Source: a virus. Taken from it: a stretch of DNA of 64,000 nucleotides. The position numbers and the translations under genes were made by a program. Location of the stretch: the IMG/VR virus record IMGVR_UViG_3300032236_000747, positions 248,001 through 312,000 of that record; one strand, given 5' to 3'. Below the pieces are notes generated by a model. The model was not told the origin of the DNA. It saw only the letters and a program-made list of their open reading frames with translations, and made no database searches. Numbering within the stretch: the stretch's first letter is position 1; the number at the start of each line of letters is the position of its first letter. Shown piece after piece: positions 29,011 through 37,215 of the stretch.

Positions 29011-29629
29011 TGATTTACACAGCCCTTCGGGCAAGGGCAATAGCTGGGGCACTGGCAATAAACTAACCAACGGAGTTAACTTACTGTGGCCTAATCAAGT
29101 TCTATCCGGTAATATAGAAGAAAAGGATTTGTTAGATAAGTTTTCTCAAACTATATTCGAATCTGTAGATTTTTCATCTAATAGATTTTCGGAGTTTGAT
29201 CCGTTAATAGAAGGTCCAGAGATTTGTCAAGAGTTTAAAAATAAAGTTGTTGTGCCCTGCTTTGAAAAGTATCTTAACAACATGGGGCTAAATCTACAAT
29301 CCTTTGGAAACTATAGACTTAAATCTTGGATAACCGGATCAAAAGAAGGATACTCAATATCAGCACACAATCATAGCGGTGCTAGTTTAAGTGCTGTGTT
29401 TTATCTTTTAGTAGGGAATAGAGTAACCGGAGGGGACCTTGTAATAATAGACCCTAGGACCAATGCTAACCGAGGATACCTAGATGCATTTAAACCATTT
29501 TTTGAAAATAAGGTCTTTACACCGCAGTCTGGGGAATATATAATCATACCCGGATATCTTTATCATCATACTACTACATTTTATGGATCACTGAGGCTTG
29601 CTATGCCGGTAGATTTGTTTTTGAGTTAA
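29003..29629 (+). CDS. 2-oxoglutarate/Fe(II) oxygenase-like protein, 208 aa
   Basis: AHNHSGASLSAVFYLL (121-136) is the H-x-H/G-x-x-LS-x-V-F/Y-YL motif of a phage-abundant oxygenase group annotated as putative 2OG-Fe(II) oxygenase. GGDLVIIDPR (143-152), PQSGEYIIIPGYLYHHT (174-190, distal His) and GSLRLAM (195-201, R198) complete the pattern. It is the last gene of the cluster and meets the convergent IscA gene with a 4-base overlap. Confidence 0.8.
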   Translation: MYDDLHSPSGKGNSWGTGNKLTNGVNLLWPNQVLSGNIEEKDLLDKFSQTIFESVDFSSNRFSEFDPLIEGPEICQEFKNKVVVPCFEKYLNNMGLNLQSFGNYRLKSWITGSKEGYSISAHNHSGASLSAVFYLLVGNRVTGGDLVIIDPRTNANRGYLDAFKPFFENKVFTPQSGEYIIIPGYLYHHTTTFYGSLRLAMPVDLFLS

Positions 29630-29955
29630 ACTCTAAAACTTTCGCCGCAGCCACAACGGTCGCGTTCATTAGGATTTCTAAACTCAAACCCTTCATTTAA
29701 TCCATTTCGAACATAATCTACAGTTGTTCCTAAAATATATGGAAGGTGTCTGGTGTAAATCTTGATTATGAAATCCGGATAGATAATGCGCTCTTCACTA
29801 GGGTCAAAGGAATCTGGATAGTTTAACCATTCTAAAGTATAAGCTAAACCACTACACCCTGTAGTTTTAACTCCTATCCTAAGTCCTACACTAGCTCCTC
29901 GTTTTATTTTCAACTGTTTAATCTTGTCTAGGGCTTGCTCTGTTAGTGTGATCAT
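29626..29955 (-). CDS. iscA: A-type Fe-S carrier protein (IscA/HesB family), 109 aa
   Basis: The three invariant Cys are C34 (TTGCSGLAYTLEW), C101 and C103 (DRCGCGESF). The length is normal for IscA (about 107). It receives and delivers [2Fe-2S] or [4Fe-4S] clusters. It is the only leftward gene in this part and shares its stop region with the last oxygenase gene. The spacing KRGASVGLRIGVKTTGCSGL is like IscA rather than ErpA. Confidence 0.9.
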   Translation of the reverse strand: MITLTEQALDKIKQLKIKRGASVGLRIGVKTTGCSGLAYTLEWLNYPDSFDPSEERIIYPDFIIKIYTRHLPYILGTTVDYVRNGLNEGFEFRNPNERDRCGCGESFRV

Positions 29956-29967
29956 GTTATTATTTAC

Positions 29968-29975
29968 AATAAATA
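29968..29975 (+). promoter_or_regulatory. T4-like late promoter element AATAAATA
   Basis: Upstream of the secreted protein gene at 29994; a good ribosome site (AGGGAG) follows. Confidence 0.55.
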
Positions 29976-29993
29976 CAATCTAGGGAGAAACAT

Positions 29994-30287
29994 ATGAAAA
30001 AGATCCTTCTAACATTTATCATAGCATTAGCGGCAGTACCTGCAATGGCGCAGTGGCATCATCATCATTGCTGTTATCGAGGCGGATGGGTTGGTCCTGC
30101 CCTCATAGGTGGTGTAGTCGGATATGAGTTATCTCGCCCTCGTACAGTAGTTGTTGAACAACCTATTATTGTACAACAACCACAACAACCTATTATTGTA
30201 CCTAGCGCCGCCCCTGCTGGATATCATTGGCAACAAATGATCAATCCACAAACAAATCAATATCAACTAGTACTGGTACCTAACTAA
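29994..30287 (+). CDS. Secreted His/Cys-rich small protein, 97 aa
   Basis: MKKILLTFIIALAAVPAMA is a clear Sec signal peptide with an AMA cleavage site. The mature protein would start QWHHHHCCYRGGW, a likely metal-binding cluster. A Gly-rich segment and a Pro/Gln/Val tail follow (VEQPIIVQQPQQPIIVP, then YQLVLVP). This layout is close to small bacterial periplasmic proteins of unknown role (Gly-zipper plus QP repeats) and may have been acquired from a host. Confidence 0.7.
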   Translation: MKKILLTFIIALAAVPAMAQWHHHHCCYRGGWVGPALIGGVVGYELSRPRTVVVEQPIIVQQPQQPIIVPSAAPAGYHWQQMINPQTNQYQLVLVPN

Positions 30288-30288
30288 T

Positions 30289-30420
30289 ATGAAACTACGT
30301 AAACTAAGAAAAAAGATGTACAAGGCTATATTCAATCATGATGTAGCAAAAGAAAGAAAAACTTGGCTCAAGATTCTTAAAAAATCTATGAAGCACAAAC
30401 ACACCGCAGACGTTCAATAA
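30289..30420 (+). CDS. Small basic protein, 43 aa
   Basis: ATG at 30289 immediately after the secreted protein stop. It reads MKLRKLRKKMYKAIFNHDVA and ends KHKHTADVQ: strongly basic and helical. The stop overlaps the IscU start (TAATG). No family is recognised. It might bind nucleic acid or couple IscU translation. Confidence 0.55.
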   Translation: MKLRKLRKKMYKAIFNHDVAKERKTWLKILKKSMKHKHTADVQ

Positions 30421-30803
30421 TGGCATATTCGGATAAAGTAATAGATCATTACGAGAATCCTAGAAATGTAGGAAAGTTTGACATCGACGATAGTATAGGC
30501 ACGGGCATGGTCGGAGCTCCTTCTTGCGGTGATGTTATGAAACTACAAATCAAAGTAAATGAAGAAGGTATCATTGAAGATGCAAGATTTAAAACATATG
30601 GATGCGGTTCAGCAATCGCATCAAGCTCACTTATCACAGAGCTTGTCAAAGGAATGTCTCTTGACCAGGCGACAGCTATTAAAAACAGCGACATCGCCGA
30701 GGAGTTGGCTCTTCCACCTGTTAAGATTCACTGCTCAATCCTCGCAGAAGACGCAATCAAAGCAGCAGTAATAGATTATAAAAAGAAGAATAATCTGTTG
30801 TGA
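30420..30803 (+). CDS. iscU: Fe-S cluster scaffold IscU, 127 aa
   Basis: Full-length IscU with the three cluster-binding Cys C36 (APSCGD), C62 (YGCGSA) and C105 (KIHCS), plus D38 and H104. The chaperone-binding motif LPPVK is at 98-102. These are all hallmarks of the ISC scaffold that assembles clusters with IscS and passes them on through HscA/HscB. Here it stands without iscS, hscA/B or fdx, so host partners are presumably used. It follows a 1-base overlap from the small basic gene. Confidence 0.95.
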   Translation: MAYSDKVIDHYENPRNVGKFDIDDSIGTGMVGAPSCGDVMKLQIKVNEEGIIEDARFKTYGCGSAIASSSLITELVKGMSLDQATAIKNSDIAEELALPPVKIHCSILAEDAIKAAVIDYKKKNNLL

Positions 30804-30811
30804 TCTAACTT

Positions 30812-31552
30812 ATGTTTCAATCAATTTTTCCACCTGCAATAGTTAGAGAACATAGACAAGAAAAACCCAGCAAAGTTTCTAGTGCTAGATTTAGTAATGA
30901 TGAAATACTGGGAAGAGCACTGTTTAGGTCAACTAATAAGTTGAAAGGGAAAGACGGAAGAACATACAACTACATAGATAAAAATGGGGAATATGTTAGT
31001 TCTAGGATTAGCCCTTATAGCCCTTATATAGATGATAATATAGAACCCGGTGTATACGATATAGTTAAATCATTATTAAACAAAGGATACTTAACTGTTA
31101 GTAGTTGTCAAGGACATAGTGATAGGAAATTTAGATTTGTTACGGTTGCTTTTAAAACACAACAAAACTCTGATGAATTTAAAGATGTGTTGATTAACTC
31201 TAAAGTTCCACTACATTTTCAAAAAGTTTCCAAAAATACCGGCTTTTCATTTGTATATGATCAAAATAGATATAACGGTAAAGAACTAGCTGGTGAAGAA
31301 TACAGGAATGTCCCTTATTCTGAATCAGATCTTGTTAAATATCTTAACATAATGTTTTTAAGGAACTACTCCGAATATCATCTATTACAAGTAAGGATAG
31401 CATCTGAACCAGATATAGAGTCTGTAGGAATATTAAAATATATTTTATCAAAGCCATATTATTTTGTTCTATATCAGTTTAGAGATTATTTCACTAAAAA
31501 ACTAGTTTCTTACATTAATACGTACTTAAAAGATTATTCGGACAAACTATGA
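30812..31552 (+). CDS. Hypothetical protein with SSCQGH motif, 246 aa
   Basis: The central segment ([20 protein letters not shown], then [19 protein letters not shown]) resembles uncharacterised phage and bacterial proteins with an SSC-x-GH signature following a substrate-like helix. The N- and C-terminal parts are unknown. It overlaps the ErpA-like gene by ATGA, which links it to the Fe-S genes. No reaction can be assigned. Confidence 0.6.
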   Translation: MFQSIFPPAIVREHRQEKPSKVSSARFSNDEILGRALFRSTNKLKGKDGRTYNYIDKNGEYVSSRISPYSPYIDDNIEPGVYDIVKSLLNKGYLTVSSCQGHSDRKFRFVTVAFKTQQNSDEFKDVLINSKVPLHFQKVSKNTGFSFVYDQNRYNGKELAGEEYRNVPYSESDLVKYLNIMFLRNYSEYHLLQVRIASEPDIESVGILKYILSKPYYFVLYQFRDYFTKKLVSYINTYLKDYSDKL

Positions 31553-31881
31553 ATATTACAATTTCAGATTCTTGTGTATCAAAAATAAAAGACCTTCTTC
31601 TAGAAGAAAATAATCCTTTGTTGAATCTGCGTACATTTGTCCAGGGCGGTGGCTGTTCAGGAATGCAGTACGGATTTACCTTTGATGAAGAAATCAACGA
31701 AGATGATTTTATCTTAGAACAGTCCGGATTTAAAATATTAATAGATAGCATGAGCTATCAGTATCTTCAAGGATCTACCGTTGATTACAAAGAAGATCTA
31801 CAAGGTAGCCGGTTTGTTATTCAAAACCCAAATGCCCAAACAACCTGTGGTTGTGGCAGCTCGTTTAGTGTAGCAGAATAA
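31549..31881 (+). CDS. erpA: A-type Fe-S carrier protein, ErpA-like, 110 aa
   Basis: [20 protein letters not shown] (33-52), [20 protein letters not shown] (66-85) and [16 protein letters not shown] (93-108) match ErpA closely. The cluster Cys are C36, C100 and C102. ErpA delivers [4Fe-4S] clusters to target proteins. A second carrier besides the IscA at 29626 suggests two delivery routes. It is last in the Fe-S operon. Confidence 0.93.
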   Translation: MNITISDSCVSKIKDLLLEENNPLLNLRTFVQGGGCSGMQYGFTFDEEINEDDFILEQSGFKILIDSMSYQYLQGSTVDYKEDLQGSRFVIQNPNAQTTCGCGSSFSVAE

Positions 31882-31887
31882 CAACGG

Positions 31888-31916
31888 TTGACAGCATTGG
31901 TAAAATCCTGTATAAT
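31888..31916 (+). promoter_or_regulatory. Consensus sigma70 promoter for DNA ligase
   Basis: TTGACA 31888-31893, 17-base spacer containing TTGGTAAAATCC, TATAAT 31911-31916. It shares the spacer motif of the early-arm promoters, so the ligase is an early gene inside a late region. Confidence 0.85.
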
Positions 31917-31943
31917 ATTAGCATTAAACAACTAGGAATACCA

Positions 31944-33269
31944 ATGACAGATACTTGCGACAGCGTTATTCGCAGTTTGGAAGAACATCCAAGCCGCCTT
32001 AATAAAGAAGCTATTCTCGAAGCACAAGCTAACTTCAACAACATCGAGTTGTTTGATGGTATTCGCTTGGCACTTGATAATCTGATTACATTTGGTGTTA
32101 AGAAAGTTCCCAGTCATGGTGGTCCAGACGGACAAGGTTTGCCTTGGGTGGCTTTTGTAGAACTTGCCAGCTTGTTAGCTAAACGAGAACTCACAGGTGA
32201 TGACGCTAAGAAAGCTATTGAACTAGCCTTATCAGCAAGCACAAAAGCACAGTGGAACGATTGGTATCGTCGTATCCTTATCAAAGACCTGCGCTGTGGT
32301 GTAAGCGAAAAGACAGTAAACAAAGTACTCAAAGGCTTCCCTAACATCAAATCAGTGCCTGTGTTTGAATGCATGTTGGCACATGATGGTGCTAATCACG
32401 AAAAGAAGATCACAGGTAAGAAACTTCTAGAGCCTAAGTTAGACGGTGTGCGTGTTATCACAGTTGTTAACTACGAACTGCGCACAGTACAACAGTTTAG
32501 CCGCAATGGCAAAGAACTGTTAAACTTCTCACATATTACAGATGAGCTAGCCAAGCACATTGATGATTTTGGCCGCAGTTACATACTAGATGGAGAAATC
32601 ATTAGTTCTAGTTTCCAAGATCTAATGAAGCAAGTACATCGCAAAGACGATGTAGCGGCCACAGACGCTAAACTTATGTTATTTGACATTCTGCCACTCA
32701 GCGAGTTCCGCAATGGTAAGAGTGTACAAACACAGAAGATCCGTAGTAATCTACTACGTTCGTTTAATACTGTTTGGGATGCTGTACCTAGCATTGAACT
32801 AGTTCCGCAGACTGCTATTGACTTAGATGGTGGTGCTATAGCTGACATTCAGTTTAAACAATACAACAAAGATGCTATTGAAGCAGGCTACGAAGGCATT
32901 ATGATCAAAGATCCTAGTGCTCTCTACGAATGTAAACGTAGCGTAGCATGGCTTAAACAAAAGCCATTTATCGAAGTTAGTCTTGCTGTGATAGCTGTTG
33001 AAGAGGGAACTGGTAAAAACGAAGGGCGCCTAGGTGCACTGATTTGTGAAGGTGAAGATGATGGGAAAGTTATCCGTGTCAATGTTGGATCAGGTTTTAC
33101 TGACGACCAACGTACTGAATACTGGATGGATAAAGAATCAATGGTGGGGCAGATCGTTGAAGTCCGCGCTGATGCGGCGACTCTCAGTCAAGATAGTGAA
33201 CAGACTTGGTCACTACGATTTCCCCGTTTTCTCCGATTCCGTGGCTTCGTTGCAGGTGAAAAGTTATAA
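31944..33269 (+). CDS. ATP-dependent DNA ligase, 441 aa
   Basis: Nucleotidyltransferase motif I is EPKLDGVR at 163-170 with the adenylated Lys165. LDGEIIS near 215 is motif III, EGIMIKDP is motif IV and WLKQKP is motif V. The N-terminal helical domain and C-terminal OB part give the T4-gp30-like size class (487 residues in T4). It seals nicks during phage replication and repair. It is driven by its own early promoter. Confidence 0.93.
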   Translation: MTDTCDSVIRSLEEHPSRLNKEAILEAQANFNNIELFDGIRLALDNLITFGVKKVPSHGGPDGQGLPWVAFVELASLLAKRELTGDDAKKAIELALSASTKAQWNDWYRRILIKDLRCGVSEKTVNKVLKGFPNIKSVPVFECMLAHDGANHEKKITGKKLLEPKLDGVRVITVVNYELRTVQQFSRNGKELLNFSHITDELAKHIDDFGRSYILDGEIISSSFQDLMKQVHRKDDVAATDAKLMLFDILPLSEFRNGKSVQTQKIRSNLLRSFNTVWDAVPSIELVPQTAIDLDGGAIADIQFKQYNKDAIEAGYEGIMIKDPSALYECKRSVAWLKQKPFIEVSLAVIAVEEGTGKNEGRLGALICEGEDDGKVIRVNVGSGFTDDQRTEYWMDKESMVGQIVEVRADAATLSQDSEQTWSLRFPRFLRFRGFVAGEKL

Positions 33270-33270
33270 T

Positions 33271-33513
33271 ATGGATAAATCAGCAGTAAAAGATCTATTG
33301 TTCGGCGGCATTAATGAGTTAATGCGTAACCGAAACTACTACTATCACAGTAGTGTAGGTGCCGGGTACTCGCACTGGACAGATGAGGGCAAAAAGGCAC
33401 TCGCAGAGTATATGGATGTAATGGGCTGGAAACTTAGAGAAGCTGAAGAAGCTGATTTAAAGAAACGCTCGAAGGAAATGGTTATGCAAGGATTAAAAGG
33501 AGAATCAGTTTAA
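33271..33513 (+). CDS. Hypothetical protein, 80 aa
   Basis: ATG at 33271, one base after the ligase stop. It reads [20 protein letters not shown] and continues [20 protein letters not shown] and [20 protein letters not shown]. It is a predicted helical protein with a basic and acidic C-terminus. No family is known. Operon with ligase and IF-1. Confidence 0.65.
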   Translation: MDKSAVKDLLFGGINELMRNRNYYYHSSVGAGYSHWTDEGKKALAEYMDVMGWKLREAEEADLKKRSKEMVMQGLKGESV

Positions 33514-33514
33514 A

Positions 33515-33733
33515 GTGGCTAAAGAAGACCAAATACAGGTAGAAGGATACGTAGAAGAAGTTCTACCCAACGCAATGTTTCGCGTTAAAATCAATGAAAC
33601 ACATAGAATCACGGCAGTTATCTCTGGCAAGATGCGTCAGAATAGAATACAGATCCTGCAAGGTGACAGGGTTAAAGTAGAAATGAGCCCTTACGATATG
33701 ACCAAGGGCCGTGTTGTTTATAGAGAGAAATAA
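33515..33733 (+). CDS. infA: Translation initiation factor IF-1, 72 aa
   Basis: Nearly full-length similarity to bacterial IF-1: [40 protein letters not shown] and [15 protein letters not shown] line up with the E. coli protein without gaps (72 residues each). IF-1 is an OB-fold protein that binds the ribosomal A site during initiation. Translation starts at GTG (33515). It is read from the ligase promoter and ends at the hairpin 33734-33754. A phage-borne IF-1 is unusual. Confidence 0.97.
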   Translation: MAKEDQIQVEGYVEEVLPNAMFRVKINETHRITAVISGKMRQNRIQILQGDRVKVEMSPYDMTKGRVVYREK

Positions 33734-33754
33734 AAAGCCGCTTAAAGCGGCTTT
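33734..33754. terminator. Bidirectional hairpin terminator
   Basis: AAAGCCGCT-TAA-AGCGGCTTT between convergent IF-1 and HNH genes. On the minus strand it is followed by TTATTTCTC after a T-rich arm. On the plus strand the T-tract is short (TTTCTAGC). Confidence 0.8.
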
Positions 33755-33759
33755 CTAGC

Positions 33760-34278
33760 TTACTCAATACCTAAGTACAATGCCCAGCTAGGGTGCTGTA
33801 AGTCGAACGGTTGCTTTCGACGTTTTTGTACCAACTGATAGTATGTAGGCTTGTAAGGCTTCATTTTAGGAACAATCTTTTTATTGTTACCTTTTTTGCT
33901 GTTACAAGGACTGCATGAAGTTGCGGTATTTTCCCATGTAGATGTTCCTCCGTGGCTAACTGGTAGCACATGGTCAAGTGTAGCTGTCTTACGATCTACC
34001 TTTGATTCACAGTAGACACAGGTATATCCGTCACGCAAGAAAATGTTCTGCTTTGAGTAGCGGATCGTAGTCTTGGGCTTCATATATTCAGTCAGCATGA
34101 TTACAGCAGGAACCTTGGTTTCCCACTTTTCGCTGCGGACTTTCCAGTCTTCATACCATTCTAATACATAAGCCTTTTCTAAAACCATATATCTGATGGC
34201 ATCTTCCCATGAGATTACACTCAAAGGAAGCAGGCTAACTGGGTTAGCGTCCGAATTTAATACTAATACGCCGTTCAT
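33760..34278 (-). CDS. HNH endonuclease, 172 aa
   Basis: Classic HNH with zinc Cys pairs: C87/C90 (YTCVYC), LDHVLPVSHGG (101-111, catalytic DH) and C122/C125 (SCSPCNSKKGNN). The N-terminal half (MNGVLVLNSDANPVSLLPLS) is the usual leading domain of this bacterial and phage HNH group. It has an early promoter at 34312-34340, and an ATAAATA element also lies close to its start. Confidence 0.92.
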   Translation of the reverse strand: MNGVLVLNSDANPVSLLPLSVISWEDAIRYMVLEKAYVLEWYEDWKVRSEKWETKVPAVIMLTEYMKPKTTIRYSKQNIFLRDGYTCVYCESKVDRKTATLDHVLPVSHGGTSTWENTATSCSPCNSKKGNNKKIVPKMKPYKPTYYQLVQKRRKQPFDLQHPSWALYLGIE

Positions 34279-34311
34279 GATAATATTTATGGTTTAGTTG
34301 ATTACGTTACT

Positions 34312-34340
34312 ATTATAACAGGTTTAGGGAAAACGAGCAA
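34312..34340 (-). promoter_or_regulatory. Sigma70-like promoter (leftward)
   Basis: TTGCTC (complement of 34335-34340), 17-base spacer, TATAAT (complement of 34312-34317). Confidence 0.6.
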
Positions 34341-34352
34341 TAGCTAAAATAG

Positions 34353-34360
34353 AATAAATA
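34353..34360 (+). promoter_or_regulatory. T4-like late promoter element AATAAATA
   Basis: 5 bases before the ATG of the first tail-fibre gene at 34366. Confidence 0.65.
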
Positions 34361-34365
34361 CCTTT

Positions 34366-35943
34366 ATGACCACAGCTACAATACTCGTTATCAATACAGG
34401 CACATCACCAAATTCAGGTGATGGAGATACCCTAAGAACCGCCTTTAACAAAATAAACTACAATTTTGCTACCCTTGAGAACCAAATCGGTGGTGTTGTA
34501 GCATTTACAGGTACTGTTACTAGCAGCGCCAATCTTGGTGATTTATACATCATAGGTGCTACTATCTTTAGTACAGGTACTGATGAAGGTATTGTACTAT
34601 CTCCTAATGGAACTGGAACAGTTATTATAGAATCAATTTTACAACCTGTACAAGGTGTAAAGTTCGTCGACGGCAGTTTACAAACCACAGCAGTTAACTC
34701 TTCTACTATTACGGTAAGCGAAGTAACTTCGAGCACAGGTGGAAACATCATAACCAATGAAGTAATCGGGGTTAGTGCTCTACGCTTTGCTACAGAAGCG
34801 GGTTTCACAGTCAGTGATATTGGTGGCGGTCAAGCATATGTTAGCATGAATAGTACGTTTAAGTACTGGGAGATTGACGGACAGGCTACTCTAATAGCCA
34901 ACGGCTTAGATACCATGCACTTCAAAACAGGCGCAGGTATCCAAATTGTGTCTAGTGCTACAGATAGTCCGCAAAGCATTCAATTCAACGTTAAACCTGC
35001 TACAACAACAACGCTGGGCGGTGTAATCATTGGGCGTGGTTTATCTATAAACGCTCAGGGTGTATTAACAGCAACTAATCAAGCAAGTACCGGGGGCATG
35101 TCTTTCGGTGGAACTACAATGTATCCTGCTTCGGGCAGTACAGACGTAGTTATTTCTAATCAAAACGGTACTAATGGCAACTTTGTTAAGTTACCTGCTA
35201 CCAATGATAACTCAACTCTACTAACCATCTTAGGCAGTAACGGTGTGTTAGTTACTACAAACACAACAACAAGCGGTCCTATCGTTATTAGTCCAAACAA
35301 TGGCTACGATGGTCCGGGTGATGTACAAATTTTTGCACGTGGTGCTTATGATAATACAGCAGGAGTATACCTAGCCAGTGCTGATGCGCAAGTATTCTTA
35401 TACCCAAGTGATGTATTGCCTGCTTTAGTATCTATGTCCGCTGGACAAAACGTGGGTGTTTTAGATATTGCTACTAGAGTAGGTCACACTATCAGTATTA
35501 GACCAGGCGGCATTGATAATACAACAGGAACTGTATATGTAGACGGCGATATGGTTGTCAACAGTGTTACTGTACTTAATGGAGCTAAAATAGGAAGTGC
35601 TACATCAAGTACCTTAGCAGGTGGAGTAGCAGTTACTAGCAGCACCTATCATTCATCAGCAGTTGCCTTATCGCTATCGGCTAACATACAAAAGTTAACC
35701 AGTGGTGCTTACTATCTTCCTCCGGGCGCGGAAGGACAACAAGTTTATTTTGCTCCTAAGAACGGAACTAATAGCGGAACTAGTGTAACTGTTTGGTTCC
35801 AGGCCGTGAGATCATTTGTTGGCGGCTCGGCAACAACATTGTCAGACAAAGCATGGTATCCGTTTTATGATTCCAGCGTAGGATTGCCGTATGCGATATA
35901 CACAGACGGTACCTGGAACCTTAGTACAAATCACATAGTTTAA
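34366..35943 (+). CDS. Tail fibre / baseplate-attached structural protein, 525 aa
   Basis: The N-terminal motif INTGTSPNSGDGDTLRTAFN, then KINYNF, is the common anchor of large-phage virion proteins. Gly/Thr/Ser/Val-rich beta-repeat sequence follows (GGVIIGRGLSINAQGVLTAT), ending in a compact C-terminal domain (VWFQAVRSFVGGSATTLSDK and on). It is first in the fibre operon and expressed from a late promoter. Confidence 0.8.
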   Translation: MTTATILVINTGTSPNSGDGDTLRTAFNKINYNFATLENQIGGVVAFTGTVTSSANLGDLYIIGATIFSTGTDEGIVLSPNGTGTVIIESILQPVQGVKFVDGSLQTTAVNSSTITVSEVTSSTGGNIITNEVIGVSALRFATEAGFTVSDIGGGQAYVSMNSTFKYWEIDGQATLIANGLDTMHFKTGAGIQIVSSATDSPQSIQFNVKPATTTTLGGVIIGRGLSINAQGVLTATNQASTGGMSFGGTTMYPASGSTDVVISNQNGTNGNFVKLPATNDNSTLLTILGSNGVLVTTNTTTSGPIVISPNNGYDGPGDVQIFARGAYDNTAGVYLASADAQVFLYPSDVLPALVSMSAGQNVGVLDIATRVGHTISIRPGGIDNTTGTVYVDGDMVVNSVTVLNGAKIGSATSSTLAGGVAVTSSTYHSSAVALSLSANIQKLTSGAYYLPPGAEGQQVYFAPKNGTNSGTSVTVWFQAVRSFVGGSATTLSDKAWYPFYDSSVGLPYAIYTDGTWNLSTNHIV

Positions 35944-35946
35944 TTT

Positions 35947-37191
35947 ATGACCATAAGAAAAATACCATCAGGGCAGGTACATACAACATTAGAAAACTAC
36001 GTAGGCGAGTTGGGCCACCTATTCTACGATTCTAATAGAGGCAACCTAAGATTAAGCGATGGACATACTCCTGGCGGAATATCTCTGTTAAGCAGTGGCA
36101 CAGGCAATATTATTCAATCTTCTACTCCTCCTGCACATAACACAGGCACCTTATGGTATGATACCGTTGGCGGTCGCAGCTATGTTTATTTTGATAATAC
36201 CTGGGTTGATGCTGCTCCTATATCAGGAAATGGTCCTAGTTGGTTATTAACTTCTAGCACAGCAGTGGTTAGCTTAACTTCTACAGGGCAATTTAACCTA
36301 GGAACAGCGCAAAATCAAGCAGGTTCCTTTACAGATGTAGCTGTTCAGATTGACAGTGATACAAATAGTTATGCTCAGATAGTATTCCAAAATCACAACA
36401 GTGGACCTATTGCTAGTACAGATATTGTACTAATGAACTCCGACGGCGATGATTTTAATAATATTATTGACATAGGCATCAATAGTAATAACTATGACTT
36501 CCCAGAATATTCTATACAAAGTCCCGGATCCGGATACTTATTCACTAATGGTGGAGATTTAACAATCGGAACACAGACTCCGGGCAAGGCACTGATATTC
36601 CACGCAGGTGGAACAACAGGAACAAACAGCGTTGGACGATTTGATCAATACGGTTGGGCGTTTAATAGGCAAGTAGTAGTTAGTGATAATAAAACAGGTC
36701 CGTTGGTATTCACAACTCAAAATATCAGTACTAGTTCTAATGCTAGTGCTTTATATCAAGCAGAAAACGATAATAACAGTTATCTTCAGTTTGGTATATT
36801 GGGTAGTCACAATGGAGGTATTGGTGTCGATTGGAATCCTAGTGATGTATTCTTCACAGCAAACGGCAGCGGACAATCTATGCATTTTGGCGGACAGCTA
36901 GATCTAAGATTTTATGCTAGTCGAGCTGATAGCAACACCAGTGACCCTGCCTTGTGGATTAATAACGTAGATCAAACTGCTGTATTTGATGGAAACATAC
37001 TACCACAAGAGACTGCATCATACAATCTAGGGACATCAACTGCTGTGTGGAATACTTTATATGTTAACCATATAGCATATACTCCTTCCACTCCTAGTAA
37101 CTGGCACGGAACACCGCCAACAACAGTACAACAAGCATTAGATAGATTAGCCGCAGTAGTTAAATCTTTAAACGGCGGCATCGGAGCATAA
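35947..37191 (+). CDS. Tail fibre protein, 414 aa
   Basis: The N-terminal motif IPSGQVHTTLENYVGELGHL, then FYDSNRGNLRLSDGHTPGGI, is typical of phage structural proteins with an adaptor domain. IIQSSTPPAHNTGTLWYDTV and YVYFDNTWVDAAP form the repeated label-like beta unit seen also in the 2048- and 2308-residue fibres. The C-terminus carries a helical PSNWHGTPPTTVQQALDRLA end typical of a trimer base. Confidence 0.8.
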   Translation: MTIRKIPSGQVHTTLENYVGELGHLFYDSNRGNLRLSDGHTPGGISLLSSGTGNIIQSSTPPAHNTGTLWYDTVGGRSYVYFDNTWVDAAPISGNGPSWLLTSSTAVVSLTSTGQFNLGTAQNQAGSFTDVAVQIDSDTNSYAQIVFQNHNSGPIASTDIVLMNSDGDDFNNIIDIGINSNNYDFPEYSIQSPGSGYLFTNGGDLTIGTQTPGKALIFHAGGTTGTNSVGRFDQYGWAFNRQVVVSDNKTGPLVFTTQNISTSSNASALYQAENDNNSYLQFGILGSHNGGIGVDWNPSDVFFTANGSGQSMHFGGQLDLRFYASRADSNTSDPALWINNVDQTAVFDGNILPQETASYNLGTSTAVWNTLYVNHIAYTPSTPSNWHGTPPTTVQQALDRLAAVVKSLNGGIGA

Positions 37192-37215
37192 CATGAACAA
37201 CAGGAATAACCAACA

